DNA of 64,000 nucleotides from positions 682,001 through 746,000 of the forward strand of contig JBQJBP010000002.1 of assembly GCA_052078155.1 (NCBI GenBank), given 5' to 3'. Shown here piece by piece: positions 1 to 8,541 of the stretch. The translations under genes and the position numbers were made by a program. How positions within the stretch are numbered: position 1 is the stretch's first letter; each line of letters starts with the position of its first letter. Under the pieces are notes generated by a model, which had not been told where the DNA came from, did not search any database, and worked only from the letters and a program-made list of their open reading frames with translations. This DNA is from CAXBMB01 sp052078155. GTDB lineage: Bacteria; Pseudomonadota; Alphaproteobacteria; Kiloniellales; DSM-21159.

Positions 1-552
1 TTGCGGCGGGAAATGCAGATCGTGTTCCAGGACCCCTATGGATCACTCAGTCCCCGCATGTCCATTGGCCAGATCATCGGGGAAGGCATTCAGGTACATC
101 AACTGGCCGCCACCCCGCGCGAAGAAGCGGAGATGATCATCGCCGCGCTGGAGGAGGTGGGACTGGATCCCAATTCCCGCCATCGCTACCCCCATGAGTT
201 TTCCGGCGGGCAGCGACAGCGCATTGCCATTGCCCGGGCAATGGTTCTCAAGCCGCGTTTTCTGGTTCTCGACGAACCCACTTCAGCGTTGGATATGTCG
301 GTGCAGGCCCAGATCGTCGATCTGTTGAGAGATCTGCAGGACCGGCACAATCTGGCCTACCTCTTTATCAGTCACGACCTGAAGGTGGTGCGGGCGCTGG
401 CCAATGAAGTGATCGTCATGAAGGCGGGAAAAGTGATGGAGCAGGGCCCGGCGGCACAGATCTTCGATCAGCCGAAAGACCCCTACACCCAGGCACTGAT
501 GAAAGCCGCCTTCCAGCTGGAAACGGCGGACAGCGACGTGGTGGCCGTTTGA
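1..552 (+). CDS. yejF: Peptide ABC transporter ATP-binding protein, C-terminal part (YejF-like)
   Basis: This is the distal part of an ABC ATPase whose beginning lies left of the window, so the Walker A motif is missing. Visible are the Q-loop (MQIVFQDPYGSLSPRMS), the signature FSGGQRQRIAIARAM, Walker B FLVLDEP and the switch histidine in YLFISHDL, followed by the usual oligopeptide-transporter tail (MEQGPAAQIFDQPKDPYTQAL). The wording of the Q-loop segment is typical of YejF and other fused double-ATPase proteins of oligopeptide/microcin C uptake. It would energise import through a YejB/YejE-type permease. A matching binding protein is at 8608-10539, on the other strand. A Dpp/Opp F-type ATPase is the alternative. 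Confidence 0.85.
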   Translation: MRREMQIVFQDPYGSLSPRMSIGQIIGEGIQVHQLAATPREEAEMIIAALEEVGLDPNSRHRYPHEFSGGQRQRIAIARAMVLKPRFLVLDEPTSALDMSVQAQIVDLLRDLQDRHNLAYLFISHDLKVVRALANEVIVMKAGKVMEQGPAAQIFDQPKDPYTQALMKAAFQLETADSDVVAV

Positions 553-557
553 CAGGG

Positions 558-613
558 TGATCTCCGACAACTGATCTCCGGCAACTGATCTTTGGCGGCT
601 GATTTTCGGTGGG
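558..613. repeat. Four imperfect tandem copies of a 14-bp unit
   Basis: Starting six bases after the stop codon of the ABC ATPase gene there are four consecutive 14-base units beginning TGATCTCCGACAAC at 558, 572, 586 and 600. The first two differ at one base and the last two are progressively diverged. No function is evident; this could be simple slippage at a gene end. Confidence 0.7.
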
Positions 614-639
614 AAACCAGAAGCTGGCGAGAGGATTGT

Positions 640-783
640 CGGTTTGTTTTGAAGCGCTTTAGGCTTGACGCGACCTCATGAACCCCCTGCCTTCCCGGCT
701 GGAAAGAGGCAAATTCATGCTGCAGGCGCTCTCATGACGTGAGCCCGCTGATACCGATGGGACACCGGTATGTGTGACGCTAG
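640..783 (-). repeat. Decayed copy of the CTAG-ended intergenic repeat
   Basis: The stretch contains AAGCGCTTTAGGCTTGACGC, GGAAAGAGGCAAATTCATGC and CTCATGACGTGAG in the same order as the better copy at 8360-8500, and ends in GACGCTAG exactly as the copy at 19887-20026 does. The terminal CTAG (780-783) contains the TAG stop codon of the minus-strand gene that ends at 780. The left boundary is uncertain. Confidence 0.6.
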
Positions 784-1109
784 TACTTTTCCAGAAAAGC
801 GCGGGGATAAATCTGGGCCCAGATGCGCAGGGCTGCGTAGGTGATGGCCCCTATCAGTACGCCAGAGATTGCCCAGGAGATCAGGCACAAGACGGCGACC
901 ACAGCCAGTCCTTGCCAGCCGGTTGCCGGTTTGTCCCCAAACTGAACAACTTCGAAACCCATCATGGCGGCCAGGCCGGCAACAGCGGCAATACATGACC
1001 AAAAGAAGCCATTGCCGATCATGTATATCTTCAAAACGGATTTCAACGTCAGGCTGTCAATTGGAATCATCCGAATTGGCAACAGACGTCCGTCGTCCAT
1101 TCTACGCAT
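780..1109 (-). CDS. Small membrane protein of unknown function
   Basis: The protein has 109 residues and two clear hydrophobic segments: one around residues 30-52 (IYMIGNGFFWSCIAAVAGLA onward) and one around 66-90 (WQGLAVVAVLCLISWAISGV onward). The loop between them contains GDKPATGWQG. A short charged N-terminus precedes the first helix. I do not recognise the family; the pattern is that of a two-helix inner-membrane protein. Its TAG stop lies in the end of a dispersed repeat. It stands alone on its strand with about 600 bases of non-coding DNA upstream. Confidence 0.6.
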   Translation of the reverse strand: MRRMDDGRLLPIRMIPIDSLTLKSVLKIYMIGNGFFWSCIAAVAGLAAMMGFEVVQFGDKPATGWQGLAVVAVLCLISWAISGVLIGAITYAALRIWAQIYPRAFLEKY

Positions 1110-1589
1110 CTACTAATCCCCCGCATCTTTGTTGAGAAGGAGGAAAAAGAAATCAAGACCAAGGTTCCAACCAACAAAGACTATGGGGTCTTATACACCA
1201 TCGGATGCTGTATCCGTCAATCATAACTGCCACAAGCTTTTGATTGACCAAGTGATTCTGGATTTTCTGCAATGATCATTATTGTTGGTCCTGATTCAGG
1301 ATTGAGGAGATTGGGGGGCGAATTTGGCAATTAAAAGTTGATGAGGCGCAATGGTCTCAAGACGTGCAGTTTTGCCAAAGGTGCGCCTGTTGCAGCACTC
1401 TTAAGGTTCGGGATCAGGACCTGTGTTGCTGTGGCCGGGACCAGAGGTGGCGTCTGCCAGGGCTTTGCGACTAGAGTGCCTGAACCTGCCAGAATGACAG
1501 ATTCCTTCCTCAGTGGTTTTTCGCTTTGCCTTGTCCTGATAGGGGTGGACCGGTTACCCCGGGCAAGAGGCAGAGCCTGAAGAGTAATT
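1110..1589. other. Intergenic stretch without a supportable gene
   Basis: This region upstream of the small membrane protein is AT-richer than its surroundings, at least to about 1330, which fits a promoter region. The short open frames within it (for example 1338-1580) have no recognisable protein features. No tRNA, terminator or clear repeat was seen before the repeat copy that starts near 1590. Confidence 0.5.
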
Positions 1590-1690
1590 GAGGCCGCTTC
1601 ACCCATTTGGCTCTGTTCAACATGTTAGAGGATGCTTCACGGTCTGGTTTCAAGCGCATGCTGCGCCCGGCCGGTCCGCTCAATCTCTAG
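1590..1690 (+). repeat. Copy of the CTAG-ended intergenic repeat upstream of the ghrA-like gene
   Basis: The core GTTCAACATGTTAGAGGATG is followed by TTCACGGTCTGGTTTCAAGC and a G+C-rich arm, and the unit ends in CTCTAG at 1685-1690, twenty bases before the ATG of the reductase gene. The order of blocks matches the copy at 27421-27556 in the same orientation. The left half is decayed. Confidence 0.65.
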
Positions 1691-1710
1691 CCAGATCTAA
1701 GACACGCACC

Positions 1711-2640
1711 ATGAAACTGCTTTTCAAATCAAACATCGACCGCGCGGAACACTGGATTGATCCCTTGCAGGAGCAGATGCCCGAGCTGGAGATCCAGGTG
1801 TGGCCGGATATCGGAGACCCGGAAGCCATTGAATATGCGCTGATGTGGAAACCGGACCCTGGCATGCTGGCGGGTCTGCCCAACCTCAAAGCGATTTTCT
1901 CTCTGGGAGCCGGCATTGACCACCTGGCCAGTGATCCCCTCTTGCCCCGTCACATTCCCACCACCCGGATGGTGGATCCGGGCCTGACGTCCGGGATGAC
2001 GGAATACGTGGTCATGCAGGTGCTTTTTCATCATCGGACCATGCTGGATTACCGGGATCTGCAAAGCAAAAAAGACTGGCGGGAACTGGACTACCGCGCC
2101 GCCTGGAATCGGAAGGTTACCGTGCTGGGCCTGGGGGTTCTGGGTTCTGATGCTGCCGAGAAGCTTTCTATGCTCCGGCTGGATGTGGCGGGCTGGGCCC
2201 GCAGCCCCAAATCCATTGAAGGCGTGACCTGTTATCACGGGGCAGATGGCTTTGAAGAGGCACTGGCGCGCAGTGAAATTCTGGTCAATCTCTTGCCGCT
2301 GACCGAAGACACGCGCGGCATCCTGAACAAAGAGACCTTCAACAAGCTGCCGAAGGGCGCCTGTGTGATCAATGTCGCGCGCGGCGGGCATCTGATTGAA
2401 GAAGATCTGCTGGAAGCGCTGGAGTCCGGTCAGGTTGATTCTGCCACCCTGGATGTCTTCCAGACGGAACCTCTGCAGCAGGAAAGTCCCTTGTGGGATC
2501 ACCCCCGGGTGGTGATCACACCGCATATGTCTTCCATCACCATTCCGGAAACGGCCTGCCTGTCAGTGGTCGAGAACATTCGCCGCATTGAGGCCGGCCA
2601 GGATCCGCTGCACGTGGTGGATTTCGATAAAGGCTACTGA
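1711..2640 (+). CDS. ghrA: Glyoxylate/hydroxypyruvate reductase A-like D-2-hydroxyacid dehydrogenase
   Basis: A 309-residue NAD(P)-dependent D-2-hydroxyacid dehydrogenase, expected to reduce glyoxylate and hydroxypyruvate. The Rossmann motif is VLGLGVLGSDAA. The catalytic Arg is in INVARGGHL, the Glu in FQTEPL and the His in ITPHMSS. The N-terminal segment MKLLFKSNIDRAEHW and the motif LFSLGAGIDHL-type (here IFSLGAGIDHL) are characteristic of GhrA rather than of SerA or PdxB. The ATG at 1711 gives the normal family length; the longer open frame upstream runs through a repeat and is not convincing. The gene is monocistronic, with a strong terminator just downstream. Confidence 0.88.
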   Translation: MKLLFKSNIDRAEHWIDPLQEQMPELEIQVWPDIGDPEAIEYALMWKPDPGMLAGLPNLKAIFSLGAGIDHLASDPLLPRHIPTTRMVDPGLTSGMTEYVVMQVLFHHRTMLDYRDLQSKKDWRELDYRAAWNRKVTVLGLGVLGSDAAEKLSMLRLDVAGWARSPKSIEGVTCYHGADGFEEALARSEILVNLLPLTEDTRGILNKETFNKLPKGACVINVARGGHLIEEDLLEALESGQVDSATLDVFQTEPLQQESPLWDHPRVVITPHMSSITIPETACLSVVENIRRIEAGQDPLHVVDFDKGY

Positions 2641-2702
2641 TTGAGGATCTTGGGCCAGCCGGTTCCTTGGGCGGGTTGGTTTTTGCTGACGTCAAAGGGC
2701 TA

Positions 2703-2740
2703 AAAAGCAGCCGAAGGCGATGTCCTTCGGCTGCTTTTCT
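2703..2740 (+). terminator. Rho-independent terminator after the ghrA-like gene
   Basis: A perfect 15-bp stem, AAAAGCAGCCGAAGG at 2703-2717 with its complement at 2724-2738, encloses a 6-base loop and runs into a T-rich end. The A-run on the left arm means it could also act on the minus strand, for the chemoreceptor gene that ends at 2804. Confidence 0.92.
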
Positions 2741-2803
2741 TTTCAGATCTGCCAACAGAAACCCGCTATGGGATGCTGGTGGTTCGTGTGTGGGCGTTGT
2801 CGA

Positions 2804-4828
2804 TCAGGCCTGCCGGATATCCGACAGGAAGGTTTCCACATGCTGGCGCAGATCGGCTGACTGCCGAGACAGGTCAGACACGGCCTGGTCTACGCCCTGG
2901 GCTGTGTCGCCGGTTTTCTGGGCAGAGTCCGTGACCCCGGCAATGTTGTTGGATACCTGTTGTGTGCCCTGGGCAGCTTCCTGCACATTTCGGCTGATCT
3001 CAGAGGTGGCTGCCCCCTGCTCTTCAATGGCCGCTGATATGGAGGCCGTGATTTCATTGATCTTGCCGATGGTACCGCCAATGCCCTGAATGGCCGTAAC
3101 GGCCCTTTCCGTTTCGCTTTGCATGGTGGAGACCTGGCCAGAGATCTCTTCGGTCGCGCGGGCAGTCTGAGTGGCCAGTGATTTGACTTCATTGGCCACC
3201 ACGGCAAAGCCTTTTCCGGCATCTCCGGCTCTGGCGGCTTCAATGGTAGCATTGAGTGCCAGCAGATTGGTCTGTTCCGCGATTTCCTGAATCAGGGTAA
3301 CCACATCGCCGATTTTCTGGGAGGCGTCGTTGAGGCTGTTCACCGACTGATTGGTGCGTTCGGCTTCCTGGGTTGCTTCTGTTGCCACCCGGGCTGAGTC
3401 GGCAACCTGACGATTGATTTCGGTGATGGAAGAGGCCAGCTCTTCAGACGCTGCAGCAACGGTCTGCACATTGTTGGAGGCTTCTTCCGAAGCAGAGGCC
3501 ACGACCATGGCCTGCTTGGAAGAGCTTTCCGCCAGGCTGGACATGTAGTGTGCTGATTCCTGCATTTTGTCGGTGGATTTGCCAACGGTGCCCAGAATCT
3601 CCTTCACGGAGTTGTCGAAGCCCTTGATCAGATCTTCAGTTCGGGCGGCTTTTTCCGCCTTGGCCTGTTGCTCGGCCTCCTGCAGGGCTGTCAGGCGATC
3701 CGTTTCGATGGCCTGCTCTTTGAAGACCAGAACGGCTCGGGCCATTTCCCCGACTTCGTCTTTAGCCTTGGTGGCCGGCACACGGATTTCTTTGTCGCCT
3801 TGAGCCAGCGCCCCCATGCAGTGGGTCAGACTCTGCAGAGGACGGGTGATGGATTTGGCCAGGAACCAACCTGTAACGGCCGGCAGGGCCAGTCCCAGGA
3901 AGCCAAACAGCAGCAGCAGATTGTGGGTGCTTTCTGAGACATTGGCCATATCGACAGAGATTTCCTGCTGGCGAGTCGTGGCCCAGTCCAGCACTTCCTG
4001 GAACAGGGGTTCCATGGAGGCATAGATTTCGCTGAGTTTTTTGATTTCGGCGGTTTTCTGGTCGCTGGTGGCTGCAAAGGCCTTGAAGCTGGCAACATAA
4101 CTGTCCAGCAGCTTGGTGATTTCCTGTTGATCTGCCGGGGGCAGGGTCGAGGATTTCATCAGCTCCTTGAATTCAGCGACCCGACTGTCCACCCGGGTGA
4201 GGTACTTCTCACCACCGCGCAGCATGAAGTCCTTTTCATGGCGGCGCATCATCAGCATCTTGACCGTCAGGGCATCCAGCTTCGCTTCTTTCAGCTTTTC
4301 TTCAACGGCGTGAACAGCGGCCCGCAGCTCGCCCCGCAAGCCTTCTTTCTCGCTCAGGCCCAAAGTGGTGCTGATATCGGTCAGGGCGATCATCTGAGCC
4401 CGGTGTGCGCTCAGCAGCTCATCCAGAGTCTCCAGAGAAGGACGAATCGCTGTTGCCTTTTCCATGGCCACCAGATGCTGCAGATCATCGTGCAGGATTG
4501 TCGCTTCCTCTTGGTAACCTTCCGCGTACTTCAGATCGCTGCGCAGCAGGAAGTCTTTCTCCCGACGGCGCATCTGTAGGGCGCGGACGGCCATATCCTG
4601 GGTCACATGCGCGATGCCGCCGAATTCTTCTGTTTCCTGAGCGGCCTGCTCCGACTGGATCATGGCCACCCATCCAACGAGAATCACCGCAGCAACTGAC
4701 AAGAGCCCGATGCCGCCCAAAGCGGCGATCCGCAAGGTGACAGAAAAGTTCTGCAGCCAGCGGGATGTCGAGGTCTGAGTGTTTGTTGGCTCTGGTGCGG
4801 TGTGTTGATCTGTTGGGGTCTGCGTCAT
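2804..4828 (-). CDS. Methyl-accepting chemotaxis protein with helical bimodular-type sensor
   Basis: A 674-residue chemoreceptor. A cytoplasmic N-terminus is followed by a membrane helix (about residues 30-55: ALGGIGLLSVAAVILVGWVA), a periplasmic helical sensor, a second membrane helix near 310-330, a HAMP domain and a long cytoplasmic signalling coiled coil with the conserved hairpin tip (EIAEQTNLLALNATIEAARA). The sensor carries the two RREKDFLLR/RRHEKDFMLR repeats typical of the HBM double four-helix domain, which in known members binds small organic acids; the ligand here is not deducible. No CheR-binding pentapeptide is seen at the C-terminus. The ATG at 4828 is preferred to a TTG nine bases upstream. 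No che genes are nearby, so it is an orphan receptor. Confidence 0.93.
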   Translation of the reverse strand: MTQTPTDQHTAPEPTNTQTSTSRWLQNFSVTLRIAALGGIGLLSVAAVILVGWVAMIQSEQAAQETEEFGGIAHVTQDMAVRALQMRRREKDFLLRSDLKYAEGYQEEATILHDDLQHLVAMEKATAIRPSLETLDELLSAHRAQMIALTDISTTLGLSEKEGLRGELRAAVHAVEEKLKEAKLDALTVKMLMMRRHEKDFMLRGGEKYLTRVDSRVAEFKELMKSSTLPPADQQEITKLLDSYVASFKAFAATSDQKTAEIKKLSEIYASMEPLFQEVLDWATTRQQEISVDMANVSESTHNLLLLFGFLGLALPAVTGWFLAKSITRPLQSLTHCMGALAQGDKEIRVPATKAKDEVGEMARAVLVFKEQAIETDRLTALQEAEQQAKAEKAARTEDLIKGFDNSVKEILGTVGKSTDKMQESAHYMSSLAESSSKQAMVVASASEEASNNVQTVAAASEELASSITEINRQVADSARVATEATQEAERTNQSVNSLNDASQKIGDVVTLIQEIAEQTNLLALNATIEAARAGDAGKGFAVVANEVKSLATQTARATEEISGQVSTMQSETERAVTAIQGIGGTIGKINEITASISAAIEEQGAATSEISRNVQEAAQGTQQVSNNIAGVTDSAQKTGDTAQGVDQAVSDLSRQSADLRQHVETFLSDIRQA

Positions 4829-5360
4829 GATGGACAACCTGGGATAGGGCTGGTTTGAGGAGAAGAAATCTCAATGATTTGTCTAAAATTATCGAAAGGT
4901 GCTTTAAAAACTCTAAATTACAGTATGCGAACAAACACCGACTTCTAATATATCAATTGAGTAGGGGGGATGGGGCCTAAGTATCTGTAGTGATCACAGT
5001 AAAACCAGAATGAAATCCGACTGAATTCATTGGATTGCTTCTGCAAGGTGCAGGGGGTGTTTGCCAGACAGGACCCTCGCCCTGTTCAGTTCTGTTATCA
5101 GGCTGGGGTCTGAGCAAAGCGGGAGACGGAGTGCTCTACCTGCGGTAAAACGTCCATGGTTCCTCATCCGACAGGCGATGATGTCCTCAATGATCGTCTC
5201 TGGCTTCTCTGGGGCTTCTTTGCTGTTTGGTTCTGCTGTCTGTGCAAAGCAGATCAGTCCAAAGGCAAAAGGGGCGGCAAGCTTCTGATGCAGTGTTGAT
5301 AACGGGGCTGTGCTGATGCTGTCGGGCAGGTGCCGGATGATGACAGAGGCGCGGCTTGGA
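4829..5360. other. Intergenic region between the chemoreceptor and a repeat copy
   Basis: About 530 bases with no supportable coding sequence. The part next to the chemoreceptor start (4860-5000) is AT-rich and presumably carries its promoter. An open frame at 5061-5288 has no family features and unremarkable codon content, so it is not called. Confidence 0.5.
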
Positions 5361-5455
5361 GCTAAATCGGTTTAAGTGGACTCACTGTGTGACAACACTT
5401 GAAGTGTGAATTTGAATTTTTTCAACGTGTTAGAGCATGATCGGGTCAATCAAAG
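5361..5455 (+). repeat. Truncated or hybrid copy of the CTAG-ended repeat
   Basis: GCTAAATCGGTTTAAGTGGA (5361-5380) leads into ACACTTGAAGTGT, a perfect palindrome about a central G, then TTTTTTCAACGTGTTAGAG. At that point the sequence switches to TAGAGCATGATCGGGT, which is the opposite end of the element. This looks like an internal deletion that joins the core to the terminal motif. Confidence 0.7.
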
Positions 5456-5470
5456 ACCTATCGGACAGAT

Positions 5471-5806
5471 TCAGTCCTTTGAGATATCAACGATCAGATC
5501 CCCGAACTCCCGCAAAAAGACCGACCCTTTCACCGTGCGCTGCACCTGAATGGAGCGACGATCGGCTTCGTCGGTTTTGCGGCGCAGAAAATCCAGACCG
5601 GACAGGCGGTCAAGCGCCCGGGTAACGGCAGGCTTTGACATGGCAAGCTCTTTTGCCAGGCCGCGCACTGTGTGGGGGGGCGGGGACAGGTATACCTGAA
5701 GCAGCAGAGCCACCTGACGCTGGGTCAGATCCGGCAGGTCCTTGTGCAACATGGCGACTGCCACCCGGCGCCACAGATCCAAAGCCTGATTGGGGTCCAT
5801 TTGCAT
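5471..5806 (-). CDS. MarR-type winged-helix transcriptional regulator
   Basis: A 111-residue protein with a winged helix covering most of its length: TVRGLAKELAMSKPAVTRALDRLSGLDFLRR is the helix-turn-helix and TDEADRRSIQVQRT the wing, with the DxRS motif usual in MarR proteins. It is shorter than most MarR proteins (about 140 residues), lacking much of the C-terminal dimerisation helix, and it ends close to a repeat copy. The target is unknown. The M17 aminopeptidase gene upstream reads in the same direction but is separated by a terminator. Confidence 0.8.
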   Translation of the reverse strand: MQMDPNQALDLWRRVAVAMLHKDLPDLTQRQVALLLQVYLSPPPHTVRGLAKELAMSKPAVTRALDRLSGLDFLRRKTDEADRRSIQVQRTVKGSVFLREFGDLIVDISKD

Positions 5807-5953
5807 GACTTCTGCTACCTGCTGACTCTCATGAGGGTCTGTTCCGGGTTACCTGCCAACAACTGTTTCTTATGGGCGGAAGGTAGGAGCCTCCCGCTGT
5901 TCTGTCTCTTCGATTTGCTTTTGCGGTCGGAGCGACCCTCAAGGTCGAATCGG

Positions 5954-6025
5954 CGAAGTGAAGTCACTTCGTGATACCGCTTAAAGCGCTAAGCACTTCT
6001 AACGAAACCGATTATGCTCCTGAAA
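5954..6025. repeat. Partial repeat copy with an adjacent small hairpin
   Basis: CGAAGTGAAGTCACTTCG at 5954-5971 forms a 7-8 bp hairpin. After it, AAAGCGCTAAGCACTTCTAA and CGAAACCGATTATGCTC match the hairpin arm and end of the CTAG-ended family (compare 26241-26279). Only this arm is recognisable here; the core is absent. Confidence 0.5.
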
Positions 6026-6069
6026 GCAAAAAGGGTAGATTCGTTTCATCTGCGAAACAAATCCACCCT
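6025..6069 (-). terminator. Terminator downstream of the M17 aminopeptidase (minus strand)
   Basis: AGGGTAGATTCGTTTC at 6032-6047 pairs with GAAACAAATCCACCCT at 6054-6069 over 16 positions with two imperfect pairs and a 6-base loop. Read on the minus strand it is followed by TTTTTG, so it fits as the terminator of the aminopeptidase gene ending at 6120. Confidence 0.75.
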
Positions 6070-6119
6070 AACGCATTTTTTTGTTTGGCGGAAGCCTCTG
6101 CTTGCCGGAAAATCAGTGC

Positions 6120-7538
6120 CTATTCAGCAGAGCGTTTTTCCAGCAGGGCAAAGGCCCCCAACAGCCCCATGGCCTCACCGCCCTGCGGGCGACCGGGACG
6201 CTTTGTGAGGTTCCAGGCCATGATGTCGTAGTGGGCCCAGGAGGTATCGGGGTCGACGAAGTTCTCCAGGAACAGAGCCGCTGTAATGGCACCGCCATAG
6301 GGTCCGGGGGAGTTGTTGAGGTCGGCCACCTGGCTGTCCAGCATGCGGTGGTAAGGGGCGTGCAGCGGCAGGCGCCAGACCGGTTCGCCCTGATCCTGTG
6401 AGTGGTGCAGGAGACCTTCAGCCAGAGTGTCGTTGTTGCAGAACAGGGCAGGCAACTCTGTGCCCATGGCGATGCGGGCCGCACCGGTCAGGGTGGCAAA
6501 GTCCAGAATGATGTCGGGGTTTTCCGACTGCGCTTCGCTCAGAGCATCGGCCAGCACCAGACGGCCTTCGGCATCGGTATTGCCGATTTCCACGGTCAGG
6601 CCCTTGCGGCTGGTCAGCACGTCGCCGGGGCGAAAGGCATTGCCCGAGACAGCATTTTCAACCGCCGGGATCAGCACCCGCAGCTGCACGGGCAGCCGGG
6701 CCGCCATCACCATTCTGGCCAGTCCCAGGACATGAGCCGAGCCGCCCATGTCCTTTTTCATCAGCCGCATGCCTTCTGCCGACTTCAGATCCAGCCCGCC
6801 TGAATCAAAGCAGACGCCTTTGCCGACCAGAGTGACTTTGGGGCCACTGCTGCCCCAGCGCAGGTCAAGCAAGCGGGGCGCTTGCGCGGATGCCCGCCCA
6901 ACGGCGTGAATCATGGGATAGTTCTGGTCCAGCAGCGCATCCCCAACGATGGCGGTGAATTCTGCATCGTGATCAGCGGCCAGCTGGCTGGCCACCTGTT
7001 CCAGTTCTGCAGGCCCCATGTCAGAGGTCGGGGTGTTGATCAGGTTCCGGGTCAGGGTGATGCCGTTGGCCAGATATCTGGCGCGGTTGCCGTTTGCCAG
7101 AGCCGGCAGGACCAGATTTGGCAGTTGCGTGTCCTTGGCGTCACTTTTGTAGCGGTCAAAGCGGTAGGCTCCCAGCTGCCAGCCGAAGGCCAGGGCATCG
7201 GCGTCCCGCGCGCTGAGCGGAGCGGTCAGCTGATCCTCTGCCAGTTGATAGGTTCCTTCCGGCAGTTTGCTCACCGCCTCTGCGTAGGACCAGGGGTGGT
7301 CCAGGGCATCGACACCAATCAGCGCCAGTTCCAGGCTGCCTTCGCTGTCGGGCAGCAGACAGACCTGACCGATTTTGCCCTTGAAGCCCTGCAGTGAAAT
7401 CCAACTGCTACGGCTGTCGCCTTGGCTGGCCAGCCAATCGTTCAGACCTTCCTGGGTCAGAGGGAGGAAGGAATGGCAGCTAGAGGGAGTGTCGGTCAGC
7501 AGAAGATCGGGAAGGGGGGCTGAAGAAGGTGCAGTCAT
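6120..7538 (-). CDS. Leucyl aminopeptidase family (M17) protein
   Basis: A 472-residue cytosolic metallo-aminopeptidase. The M17 catalytic half is intact: VGKGVCFDSGGLDLKSAEGM carries the metal-binding Lys and Asp, KDMGGSA follows, and NTDAEGRLVLADAL is the family signature with Asp/Glu ligands and the catalytic Arg. The N-terminal domain is short and diverged from PepA. It should release N-terminal residues from peptides in the cytoplasm, using two divalent metals. The ATG at 7538 fits. The gene lies back to back with the GST gene at 7689, giving a 150-base divergent promoter region. Confidence 0.93.
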   Translation of the reverse strand: MTAPSSAPLPDLLLTDTPSSCHSFLPLTQEGLNDWLASQGDSRSSWISLQGFKGKIGQVCLLPDSEGSLELALIGVDALDHPWSYAEAVSKLPEGTYQLAEDQLTAPLSARDADALAFGWQLGAYRFDRYKSDAKDTQLPNLVLPALANGNRARYLANGITLTRNLINTPTSDMGPAELEQVASQLAADHDAEFTAIVGDALLDQNYPMIHAVGRASAQAPRLLDLRWGSSGPKVTLVGKGVCFDSGGLDLKSAEGMRLMKKDMGGSAHVLGLARMVMAARLPVQLRVLIPAVENAVSGNAFRPGDVLTSRKGLTVEIGNTDAEGRLVLADALSEAQSENPDIILDFATLTGAARIAMGTELPALFCNNDTLAEGLLHHSQDQGEPVWRLPLHAPYHRMLDSQVADLNNSPGPYGGAITAALFLENFVDPDTSWAHYDIMAWNLTKRPGRPQGGEAMGLLGAFALLEKRSAE

Positions 7539-7688
7539 AACGCCTCAGGGACTTTTTGATTGGTTGCTGTGCCTCTTTTAGACGATAAGGAAGGCGATGG
7601 CAGCCCTGAACTTTGCGCTTGGGTCTTACAAGAGCCTGCAGGCTGCTATTACCGCCTCTTTTAGCCACCACTCCAAGGATATGCTCTG

Positions 7689-8363
7689 ATGTCTTCGCCC
7701 GACATGACGCTGGTCATTGGCAACAAAAACTATTCCTCCTGGTCTTTGCGGGCCGGTTTGGCGCTGGCCCTGACGGGCGCAGAGTTTGACGAAGTTCTGG
7801 TGCCCTTGGATGAAGAGGGCACAGCCGCGGCTTTGCGTCAGCACTCGCCCAGCGGCCTGGTGCCGGTTCTCAAAAGCGACGGACTGGTGATCTGGGACAG
7901 CCTGGCCATTGGCGAACATCTGGCAGAGCGTTTTCCGGACGCCGGACTGTGGCCAGCAGATCCCAAACTGCGGGCCCTGGCCCGCTCCATGGTCTGTGAA
8001 ATGCATGCCGGCTTTCCCAACCTGCGCCGGGAAATGTCCATGGACATGCGCAAGACCTACAAGGTCATGCCGTCCATGGAGGTCCTGCGGGAGATTGGAC
8101 GGTTGCAGGACATCTGGGGTCAGGCTTTGGACGCCCGCAAAGAGGCAGGCCTGGCGGGAGAGTTTCTGTTTGGCGCACCCGGCTTGATTGATTGCTTTTA
8201 TGCACCGGTTGTCAGCCGGCTGGTCACCTATGGACTTCAGCTGGGACCGGAAGGCAGCGCCTACATTGAAGCCATTACGGGCTGGGATCTCTATCAGGCC
8301 TGGCTGGATGCAGCCAAGGCTGAGCCCTGGGACCTGCCGGATCATGGCAAGCCTCAAGCCTAG
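7689..8363 (+). CDS. Glutathione S-transferase family protein
   Basis: A 224-residue soluble protein with an N-terminal thioredoxin-like domain (MTLVIGNKNYSSWSLRAGLA, where the Ser after Tyr is the expected glutathione-activating residue), a cis-Pro region GLVPVLKSDGLVIWDSLAI, and an all-helical C-terminal domain. The substrate cannot be told. AAGGA lies about ten bases before the ATG. The TAG stop (8361-8363) is part of the terminal CTAGAGCATGATCGG of a dispersed repeat, so the repeat end defines the protein's C-terminus. Confidence 0.9.
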   Translation: MSSPDMTLVIGNKNYSSWSLRAGLALALTGAEFDEVLVPLDEEGTAAALRQHSPSGLVPVLKSDGLVIWDSLAIGEHLAERFPDAGLWPADPKLRALARSMVCEMHAGFPNLRREMSMDMRKTYKVMPSMEVLREIGRLQDIWGQALDARKEAGLAGEFLFGAPGLIDCFYAPVVSRLVTYGLQLGPEGSAYIEAITGWDLYQAWLDAAKAEPWDLPDHGKPQA

Positions 8364-8500
8364 AGCATGATCGGTTTGGTAAGAAGCGCTCTGCGCTTGG
8401 AACTAACCCGTGACTCCTCCTCTAAAACATTGAATAGAGGAAAATTCACGCTTCTAGTGTCATTACGTAGTGAGTTCACTGAAGCCGATTTGGCTCTGAG
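8360..8500 (-). repeat. Near-complete 141-bp copy of the CTAG-ended repeat
   Basis: It begins CTAGAGCATGATCGGTTT, has the arm hairpin (AGCGC..GCGCT within CGGTTTGGT..ACTAACCCG), the core CCTCTAAAACATTGAATAGAGG, a CACGCTT block and AGTGAGTTCACT (a 5-bp dyad), and ends GCCGATTTGGCTCTGAG. It is one of the two best reference copies in this orientation. Its first bases contain the stop codon of the GST gene. Confidence 0.85.
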
Positions 8501-8541
8501 GCCATCGGAGTTCAGGCAGTCCCGGCAAAGGTACCCATGAA

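Noticed and set aside
1338..1580. Possible 80-residue protein
   Set aside because: It overlaps an equally long frame on the other strand, with no motif or ribosome-binding site to favour either.
5061..5288. Possible 75-residue protein
   Set aside because: No start context, no family motif, and it lies in a region with no other coding signal.
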